A stretch of DNA of 64,000 bases, taken from a bacterium (GTDB lineage: Bacteria; Myxococcota_A; Bradymonadia; UBA7976; UBA1532). The stretch is taken from assembly GCA_030427205.1 (NCBI GenBank), contig JAUHXC010000013.1:180620-244619 (forward strand). The letters run 5' to 3'. Under the pieces are notes generated by a model that ran no database searches, was not told the origin of the DNA, and saw only the letters and a program-made list of their open reading frames with translations. A program made the position numbers and the translations under genes. Below are positions 16,301-25,604 of this stretch, in pieces (the first letter of the stretch is position 1; every line of letters starts with the position of its first letter).

Positions 16301-17397
16301 CGGGGGTCGTCGTACCTCCGGGGCTGGCCGTCGAGGTCTGGTACAAGGATGGCACATCGCAGACCTGCACGAAGACGACGATCTTCGAGAAGCCATTCGA
16401 GAACCCAACGGTCAAGGCCGAGGTGTGTGAAGCGCCGGTCGATTGGGCGGCGACCAGCCAGATGCGATCGCTCGGAGGCAACCCCTGGACCGTCGGTCCT
16501 CGGTATCCAGCGTCGAGTGCCGGGCTGGTCCAGCAGGTGAGCACGACGGACGCTGTGCCGACGGGGGTCTTCGCCACCCTGCGCGGCGCCAGCGCCCACT
16601 ACGCTGCCTGGGGGGTCAACGGCTATCAGCGGTCACTGGTCGAGGCCACCGGGAGCGAGAACTTCGTCTTCGCGACGGGTCTGGCGAATCAGCCCACACC
16701 GCTCGGCAAGGTCAGCGATACCTCGCAGTGGGGCTGGGATCTGGTCGCGCTCGGCCTGCCCCCCGACTTCCCGCTCGTCGTGCAGGGGTCGACGTCCGAC
16801 TTCGTCGACTATGGCGAGGACGGGGTGCAGGTCGTCGTGCATCACGATCGGGCGTGGAGTGATGGCCGCCCGGCGCCGGTCTTCACCGCGTTGCAGGGGG
16901 TGTCCGCGTGGGCGCAGACGGGCGCTGGCGCTACGACCAACGCCAGCGAGCAGAGCTTCGTCGTCTCGCTGACCGCCGCGCCCCTGGGCCAGGGGGTCCC
17001 GCCGCTCTCCAAGGCGTCGGCCTCCGCACAGAGCTGGGAGCTGCACTATTTCCGCCCGCTCTTCGGGCGGGCGGGCGTCGAGCACGACGGCATCCGCTAC
17101 TGCGCCGACCGGACCGAGCCCGGCGAGGGCTGGCAGGTCTACAGCGCGAACACCTTGAAGCTGGTCGTCGACATCTCCGATATCGGCCTGACCGGCCAGA
17201 CCCGCTTCATCACGAGCATTTCGGGTGACAGCAGCGTCTGGACGCTCAGCGGCGGCTCGGCGGTCTACTACGATGGCCCGACGGGCTTCACGGTGTTCGT
17301 CACACGCCTGGATTCTGCGCCGATCACCCCGGCCGACGCCCGTGTCGGCGGGTGGCACATCAACTGGATGGCGGTCAACGGGCCCCTGGACGGTTAG
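13312..17397 (+). CDS. Very large protein of unknown function, possibly DUF6603-like, with crystallin-like C-terminal region
   Basis: The protein has 1361 residues. ATG 13312 follows AAGGGGG. No signal peptide or transmembrane helix is evident. Residues 1-770 are rich in alternating beta-strand patterns with repeated elements such as GLDGLPDGPVL and DLDNLDGAQS, loosely recalling uncharacterised DUF6603-type proteins (low confidence). Residues about 796-846 form a basic Pro/His/Lys linker (KLPKHKPHLPKWPKHRPHLP). The remainder contains repeated VxPPGxxxxVW units (LVVPPGMFLNVWR, VVVPPGLAVEVWY) that resemble strands of beta/gamma-crystallin-like modules. It stands alone, flanked by the 17-bp palindrome and a lipoprotein gene. 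A secreted or injected effector and a structural protein are both possible; nothing in the sequence decides between them. Confidence 0.6.
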   Translation: MSTWGELDGAWDTLSAVAKAAGPWAGELRSGAEVEQKVVEWTTGWKTVGATASVRGRSLKLRLYFRLSDKKAVLRIDLAGQVKPSDLFDGLRWGGGSAAGALDFVALQEPTLYLSNYDSEGAIFNPVDATDTDPNANPVVPGVTLVGRIEEGQALSGGQGALLRPLQWAIDETHALPAKVMVSVGSSAMSATFAPTRDWTPLPADRFADRFSVRLFDRSIGVSLDRESGESSAGEGEVEAREAPSTVDSSGETQPAKTGQLNLESAVDVMIDLSFGAGFPKKDTAPMTLGVELADKPGGVEAEGWMRLRPDPKTGWQTPFGIPGLTVRALYARMNLIDETLDAFRGDAAWGRLDFDVAMALDPQGKVGLFALRNAKDISLFGLLGELLGLDGLPDGPVLRGRGPESEGEIDLADYTVYVSSGEQEVDGTTWPQGMSLDGRVDFWGVKADIDVQASWTDDEVTLSGHGLSLNFGGAGCALEIGRGDRPLCVTVTRSRAVRVAVDYRLALGPVHFDGAAVLDTRGWRIDGPLKPISHQKIDVGLTRVGPSRKNKKGLRVEAYVSYAWTIGVKFDLPRWLKPLDQAELDVSGELHFAVEIGESAVEVELRSIVGELPQLGVSKTFGVSGVTLDLDNLDGAQSVIKNAVEDWARGYLPDPSNPKLSDLGRLLRGVWGIGAQGLSQLLAAGAAIPGVGDAEEGLGELLGPVADAFDIPGLVHGAASWAAGRGLPLSSGTGGWLLGSGARYLPDVLGHLPDLPGVDPGGWVPNVPDVPSWVSWGKVGLLRSTALGGGSAVKVWWKPKLPKHKPHLPKWPKHRPHLPDHVPGPGDIPHGRPKHRGGQQPTPMTALAAGGVLFTQQKKFGGEALVLPPGRYPKMPGAFAPQKGTGNGANALVVPPGMFLNVWRTTDFGDGRDPDQSFGGGEVVPSLGDLTDKIASAEVGYLDHVTFFRAATLLSGSTSGPFGLSIGSASSAPAGRGPVGAVKAPWLVATDVEASTGVVVPPGLAVEVWYKDGTSQTCTKTTIFEKPFENPTVKAEVCEAPVDWAATSQMRSLGGNPWTVGPRYPASSAGLVQQVSTTDAVPTGVFATLRGASAHYAAWGVNGYQRSLVEATGSENFVFATGLANQPTPLGKVSDTSQWGWDLVALGLPPDFPLVVQGSTSDFVDYGEDGVQVVVHHDRAWSDGRPAPVFTALQGVSAWAQTGAGATTNASEQSFVVSLTAAPLGQGVPPLSKASASAQSWELHYFRPLFGRAGVEHDGIRYCADRTEPGEGWQVYSANTLKLVVDISDIGLTGQTRFITSISGDSSVWTLSGGSAVYYDGPTGFTVFVTRLDSAPITPADARVGGWHINWMAVNGPLDG

Positions 17398-17410
17398 CCT
17401 CGGTTAGCCT
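17391..17410 (+). repeat. 10-bp direct repeat at the stop codon
   Basis: CGGTTAGCCT occurs twice in tandem; the first copy contains the TAG stop of the large protein. This is probably a small duplication and has no evident function. Confidence 0.7.
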
Positions 17411-17560
17411 CTGTCGGGGTCAGCACGGTCGGCCCGGATGCCACCCTCCCGCGGGTCGCTGGTTACAGGGGCTGGTGCCTTCGCGGCGGCCGTCGTGCCC
17501 GCGGCGCTCGACCCGAAGCCCGCTCTGCGCGTAGATTGGCCCTGCTCTGGGGGGTCAGGC

Positions 17561-18757
17561 TTGCGCGCCAATATCTTCATCTCGTTCTTCGCCGCTCTGG
17601 CGCTCGTGGTGCTCGCGGCGGGCGGCTGCCAGCCCGATCGGCGGGAGCTGCTCGAGCCGTGCCCGCCGGAAGACCCCGAGTGCATGGCGGCGTGCAGCGA
17701 GGCGGAGGGGCTGGCGGTCTTCCGGCAGCGCATCGAGCCGCTGCTCGACGAGAGCCGGCCCAGCAGCTGCAATTCATGCCACTTGACGGGCATCCCCCTC
17801 GACAGCTTCGTGCGCGATACGCCGTGTCAGTCGATGGCGTGCCTGCTCGACAAGGAGCTGGTGGACTTCGCCGACGTCGAGCGCAGCTTGATCCTGACGT
17901 GGATCGAGCAGGGGCAGCCGCATCCGGAGATGCAGGGCGCGGCCCAGGCGGAGTACGAGGGGTTCCGGGCGTGGATCGCGTACAGCGCGCGCTGTCACGC
18001 GGCGGTGTGCGGGCAGATCGCCGAGCCGTGTGGTCCGCCGCTGGATGCGGGCCCGCGCTTGCCGGACGCGGCGCCGGTGGATATGGCGGTCGACATGGCG
18101 CCGGACAGCGTCGCAGATGCCGGGCCGGGCGCCGCGGACGCCGGGCCGGGCGCTGTCGACGCCGCGCTGCCGGACGCCGACCTCGACGCGGCGGTGGATG
18201 CGGTGCTGGATCTCGGCCCGGACGCCGGCCCGCCGGATGCGGCGCCGCCGATCGACGATGGCCCGTGCGGGCCGGAGACCCGGCTGACGCTGTTTCACGA
18301 TCATGTCATGAGCTGGCAGGGGCGCTGCGAGCATTGCCACACCGCCGACGGCATCACGGCGGGCGTGGGCGGCGCGCCGATCTGGATGGTCGACGACGAG
18401 ACGCGGGAGGCGGCCGCGGCGACGATGGCGAGCGTCATCGAGCGGGGCTATGTCGATCTGGAGGCGCCGGATCAGAGTTTGATCCTGCTCAAGCCGCTGC
18501 ATCGGGGGCACGGCGGCGTGCGCCACGGCGGCGGCAACAAGTTCCTCAGCCAGGAGGATCCGGCCTATCTCGACTTCCGCACCTGGGTCGAGCGCCACGC
18601 GCGCTGCGAGACGGGGGCGCCGTTGGATTGGGGCATGCCGGCTCCGGACGCTGTGGAGGACGCGGCGCTGCCCGATGCGGCGGTGGACGCGGCGCTGCCC
18701 GATGCGGCGCTGCCCGACGCGGCATTCGCGGACGCGGCCGACGGTGAAGGGCCGTGA
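17561..18757 (+). CDS. Lipoprotein with two CxxCH motifs and Asp/Pro/Ala repeats
   Basis: The protein has 398 residues from TTG 17561, chosen because the export signal starts there and GGGG lies about 8 bases upstream. Residues 1-22 are a signal ending AAGG before Cys23, predicting a lipid anchor. The first CxxCH is CNSCH at 70-74 and the second is CEHCH at 256-260. Each is followed by a module of similar shape: ...FVRDTPCQSMACLL / ...VERSLILTWIEQGQPHPEM, and ...DQSLILLKPLHRGHGG. This is the pattern of cytochrome-c-like PSD-type domains found in many myxobacterial surface proteins. Linkers at about 165-235 and 365-398 are PDA/PDAA repeats. It probably sits at the cell surface and may carry haem. 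The stop overlaps the next start (GTGA). Confidence 0.7.
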   Translation: MRANIFISFFAALALVVLAAGGCQPDRRELLEPCPPEDPECMAACSEAEGLAVFRQRIEPLLDESRPSSCNSCHLTGIPLDSFVRDTPCQSMACLLDKELVDFADVERSLILTWIEQGQPHPEMQGAAQAEYEGFRAWIAYSARCHAAVCGQIAEPCGPPLDAGPRLPDAAPVDMAVDMAPDSVADAGPGAADAGPGAVDAALPDADLDAAVDAVLDLGPDAGPPDAAPPIDDGPCGPETRLTLFHDHVMSWQGRCEHCHTADGITAGVGGAPIWMVDDETREAAAATMASVIERGYVDLEAPDQSLILLKPLHRGHGGVRHGGGNKFLSQEDPAYLDFRTWVERHARCETGAPLDWGMPAPDAVEDAALPDAAVDAALPDAALPDAAFADAADGEGP

Positions 18758-19389
18758 GGCGGTGGAGCGAGCGGCGGGGCCCGCGCGGGTCGTGGATCGC
18801 GCTGGTGGTCCTGGTGACGCTGGCCGGATGCGGCGCCGAAGAGATGGCGCCGGATGCCGCGTTGCACGCAGCGGACGCCGATCCGCACGCTGACCTCGAC
18901 GTGGCGCCCGATGGTGGCCCGTCGGATGCGGACCCGCCGGCAGACGCCGTATCGGTCGACGCCGGGCCGGCCGACGCTGCGTCCGGCGACGCGTCTGTCG
19001 ATGATGCGGGTGACGCGTCCGCTGCGCTGCCGGATACCGTGGCGGACGCTGGAGCCGAGGCCGCGACGGATGGCATGCCGACCGATCTCGGCCCGGACGC
19101 GCCGCCCGACATGGCGCCGCGGCCCGACGCGGCGGTCGTCGAGCCCGCCGTGCTGGCCTATTGCGATTGCATGTTCCTCGGCTGCCACGACCTCTACCAC
19201 CAGCTTTGGGGCGAAGACGAAGGCGTCGCGCGGGCCCGCTGCTTCCGGGTCGGCTCCGAGCTGCCGCGGGATCCCGACGCCGTCGAAGGGGACAGCCTCG
19301 ACTGCCGCCGCCACTGGTGCGACGAGGCCTACGACCTGGATGATCCCGGCCTGTGCGATCGGGCGGGCGGGCAGGCCGTCTGCCTCTGA
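18754..19389 (+). CDS. Lipoprotein with long Asp/Pro/Ala linker and Cys-rich C-terminal domain
   Basis: The protein has 211 residues. GTG 18754 overlaps the previous stop as GTGA, indicating translational coupling. The signal segment ends VTLAGC, an ideal lipobox with Cys26. Residues about 30-130 are low-complexity Asp/Ala/Pro/Gly, a spacer that would lift the C-terminal domain off the membrane. The last 75 residues contain CDCMFLGCHDLYH, an aromatic core, and further Cys in DCRRHWCDEAYD and LCDRA. Seven Cys in this domain suggest disulfides or metal binding. The pairing with the CxxCH lipoprotein suggests a shared envelope role. The family is not recognised. Confidence 0.65.
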   Translation: MRRWSERRGPRGSWIALVVLVTLAGCGAEEMAPDAALHAADADPHADLDVAPDGGPSDADPPADAVSVDAGPADAASGDASVDDAGDASAALPDTVADAGAEAATDGMPTDLGPDAPPDMAPRPDAAVVEPAVLAYCDCMFLGCHDLYHQLWGEDEGVARARCFRVGSELPRDPDAVEGDSLDCRRHWCDEAYDLDDPGLCDRAGGQAVCL

Positions 19390-19486
19390 CGCGCGCCGTG
19401 GGCTATGCTGCCGCCGCAGCCTCGCGGACCGCGGTGGTGGTGCGCAGCGAGTCGATCGTGCAGCGAGGCGATGCAGCGAGGTGAGC

Positions 19487-20875
19487 ATGCAGCGGCCCGA
19501 GAGTGACCCGGCGCCCGACGGCGGCTACATCGAAGGCCGGGTCTTCCTGGTCACCACCGCCTTTCTGGGCCTGCTGGTCCTCGCCGCGGGCGTCGCCGGG
19601 TACGTCGTGCCCGCGGGCACGTTCGAGGTGGTGGACGGCGCGCAGGTCTATCGGTCGGCAGAGGCCTCGCCGGTGCCCTGGTGGGGCATCCTCGCGGCGC
19701 CGCTCCTGGTCCTCGGCGGGCAGAACGGGCCGCAGCTCATCGTGCTGTGCCTGTTCATCCTGCTCATCGGCGGCAGCTTCTCGATCCTCGATCGCGGGGG
19801 CATCCTGCCGACGCTGCTGCATCGGCTGGCCCATCGCTTCGCCGATCGTCGGCGGCTGTTTCTGGTGATCAACGCTGCGGTCTTCGCGCTGGTCGGCTCG
19901 ACGCTGGGCGTGCTCGAAGAGCTGGTGCCGCTGATTCTGCTCTACGTGCCGCTGGCGCGGCGCTTCGGCTGGGATCGCAAGGTGGGCATGGCGATCCCCT
20001 TCCTCTCGTCGGGCTTCGGCTTCGCCGCGGCGACGTTCAACCCGTTCACCGTGGGTACGGCGCAGAAGCTGGCCGGCTTGCCGCTGTTCAGCGGGGTCGG
20101 GCTGCGGGCCGGGTTCCTGGTGGTCACGATGTCGCTGGTGATCGGCTTCCTGCTGTGGAAGACCCGCGGCGCGACCGCCGCGGGCGAGGCTGTCGCGGCG
20201 GAGATCGAGGCGCCGCCGCCGTGGATCCGCCGGGTGGTGGCCTGGATGGCCGGCTGCATGCTGGCGGTCGTGGCGGTCGTGGCGGCGGGTACCCAGATCG
20301 ACGCGATCCAGGGGCTGGCGTTCCCGCTGATCGCGCTGATCTTCCTGGTGATGGGCGTCGGCGGCGGGCTGCTGGCGGGGGTCGGCGGCCGGGTGGCCGG
20401 GCTGTTCGGCCGCGGGCTCAAGGACTTCGCGCCGGCGATCCTGCTCATCCTGCTGGCGGGCAGCGTGGGGCATCTGCTCACCGAGGCCCGGGTGCTGCCG
20501 ACATTGCTGTCGGGGCTGGCCGATACGCTGTCGGGGTGGAGCACGGGCGCGGCGGCGGTCGGCATCTACGTCAGCCAGATGCTCATCAACCTCGCGGTGC
20601 CCTCGGGCACGGGGCAGGCGGTGCTGACGATCCCGGTGCTGGCGCCGCTCGGCGATCTCATCGGCCTGAGCCGGCAGACGGTGGTGCTGGCCTATCAGTG
20701 CGGCGACGGCTTCTCGAACATGCTGTGGCCGACCAATCCGCTGCTGCTCATCGCCCTGGGGCTGGCGGGGGTGTCGTGGCGCGAGTGGTTCCGCTGGATC
20801 CTGCCCCTGCAGCTGCTGCTCGCGGCGGCCAGCGTCGGCCTGTTGCTGCTCGCCGTGGCCATCGGCTACCAGTGA
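19487..20875 (+). CDS. YfcC/DcuC-family membrane transporter
   Basis: The protein has 462 residues. ATG 19487 has GAGG 5 bases upstream. About 12 hydrophobic segments span the whole length. Motifs of the YfcC (C4-dicarboxylate anaerobic carrier, DcuC superfamily) group are visible: AGVAGYVVPAGTFEV near the N-terminus, GGSFSILDRGGILPTLL, GFGFAAATFNPFTVGTAQ, and NLAVPSGTGQAVLTIPVLAPLGDL near the C-terminus. These proteins are inner-membrane secondary carriers of organic acids or basic amino acids; the substrate cannot be told here. It is separated from the lipoprotein pair by 97 bases, and its own promoter may lie there. Confidence 0.82.
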   Translation: MQRPESDPAPDGGYIEGRVFLVTTAFLGLLVLAAGVAGYVVPAGTFEVVDGAQVYRSAEASPVPWWGILAAPLLVLGGQNGPQLIVLCLFILLIGGSFSILDRGGILPTLLHRLAHRFADRRRLFLVINAAVFALVGSTLGVLEELVPLILLYVPLARRFGWDRKVGMAIPFLSSGFGFAAATFNPFTVGTAQKLAGLPLFSGVGLRAGFLVVTMSLVIGFLLWKTRGATAAGEAVAAEIEAPPPWIRRVVAWMAGCMLAVVAVVAAGTQIDAIQGLAFPLIALIFLVMGVGGGLLAGVGGRVAGLFGRGLKDFAPAILLILLAGSVGHLLTEARVLPTLLSGLADTLSGWSTGAAAVGIYVSQMLINLAVPSGTGQAVLTIPVLAPLGDLIGLSRQTVVLAYQCGDGFSNMLWPTNPLLLIALGLAGVSWREWFRWILPLQLLLAAASVGLLLLAVAIGYQ

Positions 20876-20898
20876 ACGCCTGCCTTTGATGACATAGC

Positions 20899-20975
20899 GG
20901 GTCCCCCGTAAGCGGAATCACTGTCTGGCAAGCTTGCCCGACAGGGGGCCCCCAGGTGTCAGTTATTCAGGACAC
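20899..20975. repeat. Nested palindromes in the gap after the transporter
   Basis: A 24-bp near-perfect palindrome CTGTCTGGCAAG/CTTGCCCGACAG (20921-20944, one mismatch) is framed by GGGTCCCCC (20899-20907) and GGGGGCCCCC (20944-20953), which can pair. GTGTC/GACAC (20956-20960/20971-20975) follows. The whole could be a strong bidirectional terminator or the remnant end of an insertion element. A GTAAGCGG sequence at 20908-20915 is reminiscent of IS66-type ends, but that is weak. Confidence 0.6.
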
Positions 20976-21165
20976 ATCGCGTCGTCGGTCGGCCTTTTCT
21001 GTGCGCTCTGTGGCGCCCGATAGCGCCGAATGACGCCGTCTGGCGGTCGATCCGGTCAACTACGGCGGCATTTCACCGGATTCGGGTGGTTTTCCGTTGT
21101 GGCATGAGCGCTGCATTCACGCGACTCGTCTCGAAGACATGACTTTCGCCTCCCGGGAGGATCCC

Positions 21166-21900
21166 ATGACCCGCTCGCTGCTGCCGTTCGTCTCCGCCCC
21201 GACCACCGCCCGCCGCGTCTGGCCCTTCGAGCGGCGCGTCGCGCTCACCGCCGCTCCACCGGCGCCGCCCGGGCGCTATCTCGTGCTCTGCGATCGCGGC
21301 GGGGTGGGGGCCTCGGTGGCCGATACCCTGCGGGCGCGGGGCAATGAGGTCATCCGGGTGGCCCACCTCGACCCGTCGCGGCCGATGCACCGGCAGACGC
21401 CGGCCGATGTCGTGGTCGGCCCCGACGACGCCGGCGCGCTGGTGGCGCTCATCGAGGCCACCGATACCCCCGACTGTCCGCTGCTGGGCATCGTGCATCT
21501 CTGGGGCCTCGACCCGCAGCGCCTCGAGGGCGGGGCGCGCCTGCAGACCATGGCCCGCGAGACCGGCCTCATCACGGTGACCTCGGCCCTCGAGCAGGTC
21601 GCGTGCACCCCGCGCCTGTGGATCGTCACCCGCGGCGCTCTGCCGGCCGAGGCCGCGGGCAGTCAGGCGCTGCAGAGCCTCCTGTGGAGCTTCGGGCGGG
21701 TGCTCGGCGTCGCCCGGCCACAGCTGCGCCCGACCCTGGTCGACCTCGATCCCGGCCGCTCGCCGCGCGAGGGCGCCGTCGCGCTGAGCCGGGTCTTGAT
21801 GGCTCCGCCCAACCTGCGGCGGCTGGTCAGCCGGCGGCGCTGCTGGTTCGCGCCGAGCCGGCATGACGTCGCCCGGCTGGCGACGCCCGCGGCGGCCTGA
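21166..21900 (+). CDS. Stand-alone half ketoreductase (structural subdomain) of type I polyketide-synthase type
   Basis: The protein has 244 residues. ATG 21166 has GGGAGG 5 bases upstream. Residues about 35-215 read like the N-terminal structural subdomain that precedes the catalytic Rossmann fold in polyketide-synthase ketoreductases. Matches are GRYLVLCDRGGVGASVADTL, LGIVHLWGLD, RLWIVTRGALPAEAAG, and LLWSFGRVLGVARPQLRPTL followed by VDLDPG. The catalytic subdomain (GGxGxLG, Ser-Tyr-Asn) is absent here and downstream. No ketosynthase or acyltransferase is nearby. It could be a relic of a lost synthase or a free-standing protein with a new role. The N-terminus lacks a signal. Confidence 0.65.
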   Translation: MTRSLLPFVSAPTTARRVWPFERRVALTAAPPAPPGRYLVLCDRGGVGASVADTLRARGNEVIRVAHLDPSRPMHRQTPADVVVGPDDAGALVALIEATDTPDCPLLGIVHLWGLDPQRLEGGARLQTMARETGLITVTSALEQVACTPRLWIVTRGALPAEAAGSQALQSLLWSFGRVLGVARPQLRPTLVDLDPGRSPREGAVALSRVLMAPPNLRRLVSRRRCWFAPSRHDVARLATPAAA

Positions 21901-22004
21901 CCCGTCCGGCGCCCGTCGAAGCCCGTTCGACGTCGACCAACCCTGGACGCAGTCTGTCAGTGGGGTAGAGTGGGCGCCACGCCCCCCGCCGAGGTCTGCG
22001 ACCG

Positions 22005-24308
<2,304 letters not shown>

Positions 24309-24325
24309 GCGGCTGGGGGCGGGCG

Positions 24326-24348
24326 GCCCCCCGCTGGCTGCGGGGGGC
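24326..24348. terminator. Hairpin between convergent genes
   Basis: GCCCCCCGC (24326-24334) and GCGGGGGGC (24340-24348) form a perfect 9-bp stem with a TGGCT loop. It lies between the LtrA-Kir gene and the convergent lipoprotein gene and could stop transcription from both sides. Confidence 0.6.
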
Positions 24349-24362
24349 GCTGGCGGGGGACG

Positions 24363-24611
24363 CTACTGGTCGTTGAGCAGCTTGTTGATGGCGTCCTGGT
24401 CCTCGCACTTGATCGAGTTGTCGGCCTCGATCAGGCAGCGCTTGACCCGGGAGACGTTGTTGTCTTCCGCGTACGCCACGTAGATGTACTTGCCCGCGTC
24501 GGTCGACCAGGTCGAGACGTGGGTCACGGTGCGCACCGGCGGCGCGCAGCCCACGGCGGTGGCGGCGAAGGCACAGGCGACGGCGAGCGCGCCGAGCTTG
24601 GCGAAGTTCAT
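24363..24611 (-). CDS. Small lipoprotein, array member 4
   Basis: The protein has 82 residues. ATG is at 24611, with GAGGA upstream on the minus strand. The signal ends in TAVGC with Cys22. The mature part contains KYIYVAYAEDNN then VKRCLIEADNSIKCEDQD, a pair of Cys 11 residues apart after a predicted beta strand. The other three small lipoproteins just upstream share this Cys-x(8-11)-Cys layout. It is the distal gene of the array. Function unknown. Confidence 0.7.
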   Translation of the reverse strand: MNFAKLGALAVACAFAATAVGCAPPVRTVTHVSTWSTDAGKYIYVAYAEDNNVSRVKRCLIEADNSIKCEDQDAINKLLNDQ

Positions 24612-24622
24612 GCTCGTCCTCC

Positions 24623-24877
24623 TCAGTACAGCGAGCCGGGGGTGACGTTCTCGAGCACGACAGTGTCTTTGCACTTCGCCTCGGCCCCCTTCTCGATGGT
24701 GCAGACCCGGATGCTCTGGTCGAAGGTGCCGGCGGCGTTCTTCTGCATGAGCATCTTGATGGTGTGGCTGTCGCCCATGAACGCCTGGTCGACCATGACC
24801 TTGGGGGCCACGCAGCCGGTCGTCGCGAGCAGCGCGCCGAGGCTGAAGCCGGCCAGGATGATGCGGTTGATCTTCAT
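24623..24877 (-). CDS. Small lipoprotein, array member 3
   Basis: The protein has 84 residues. ATG 24877 has GGAGGCA upstream on its strand. The signal ends ATTGC with Cys22. After a Met-rich stretch (IKMLMQKNA) comes SIRVCTIEKGAEAKCKDTVV, the same strand-Cys-turn-Cys element as its neighbours. It lies 11 bases from the next gene and 9 bases from the previous one, consistent with one transcript. It is probably periplasmic and lipid-anchored, with no recognised family. Confidence 0.7.
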   Translation of the reverse strand: MKINRIILAGFSLGALLATTGCVAPKVMVDQAFMGDSHTIKMLMQKNAAGTFDQSIRVCTIEKGAEAKCKDTVVLENVTPGSLY

Positions 24878-24886
24878 CGTTGCCTC

Positions 24887-25183
24887 CTAGCGGGTATTGG
24901 TCGACAGCACGCTGCCGCCGCCCGTGGCCATCGGGCACTGGACGTCACGATCGCCGCCGCAGGTGCGGGTGCATTCGAGCTCGTCGCCCTTGTCGGTGCA
25001 CAGCCAGAACTGGTGCTCGGCCATGGCGTAGACGAAGAAGTTGCTGACCTTCATGACCTCGAGCTGGTTGAGCTTGGTCTCGGCGTTGTCGTGGTCGGCG
25101 AACTTCATGATCCGGTATTGGTGGCACCCGCTCAGCACGGCGATGAGGCCGAGGGCGAGGGCCATCTTCAACAGCTTGCGCAT
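24887..25183 (-). CDS. Small lipoprotein, array member 2
   Basis: The protein has 98 residues from ATG 25183, preceded by GGGGGAGA. An ideal lipobox VLSGC ends the signal with Cys20. The mature region has FFVYAMAEHQFWLCTDKGDE then LECTRTCGGDRDVQCP, so it carries the shared Cys pair plus two more Cys. It is slightly longer than the others, with a flexible Gly/Ser/Thr tail. It belongs to the same minus-strand array. Function unknown. Confidence 0.72.
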   Translation of the reverse strand: MRKLLKMALALGLIAVLSGCHQYRIMKFADHDNAETKLNQLEVMKVSNFFVYAMAEHQFWLCTDKGDELECTRTCGGDRDVQCPMATGGGSVLSTNTR

Positions 25184-25192
25184 GGTCTCCCC

Positions 25193-25408
25193 CTACTCGC
25201 CCTTGAGCGTCAGCCGCATCTGGCGGCACTCGGAGAGCGCGCCGTCAGGGGCCTTCTTGCACTTGATGACACCCTGATTGCCGCCCTTTTCGACGTACAG
25301 GAACTTGATCTGGTCGCCGCTGCCGGTCGAGGCGGCGATGTAGCGGGTGGTGGCACACCCGGTCATCATCGCCAGACCCAGCGCGAGCGCCGCGAGGCGC
25401 ACGATCAT
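25193..25408 (-). CDS. Small lipoprotein, array member 1
   Basis: The protein has 71 residues. The start at 25408 is chosen because AAGGAG lies about 8 bases upstream; a longer reading to 25480 lacks this. The signal ends MTGC with Cys18. The mature part contains IKFLYVEKGGNQGVIKCKKA then PDGALSECRQM, again a beta strand followed by two Cys 10 apart. It is the first gene of the four-gene array, and the promoter should lie in 25409-25500. Function unknown. Confidence 0.7.
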   Translation of the reverse strand: MIVRLAALALGLAMMTGCATTRYIAASTGSGDQIKFLYVEKGGNQGVIKCKKAPDGALSECRQMRLTLKGE

Positions 25409-25604
25409 CGGCCAACTCCTTTGGAGAGTGGTTGGTGGTCTGCGTCCGCCCGGAGCCCGGGGGACGGTCTGGCGTAACACCCGCTCCGCCGACGGTCAAC
25501 TGCCGCGGTGGTGACATGCGGTGACGGGCGGCCGGCTGGCGCGTGCGCAGCCGCGGTGGCACTGTGGGTCGCCGCGGATGACCGCGGCCGTCGACGAGGT
25601 GCAG

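Noticed and set aside
21001..21100. Transposase gene suspected near the palindromes
   Set aside because: No open frame with transposase motifs is present; only palindromic ends or terminator-like sequence can be supported.
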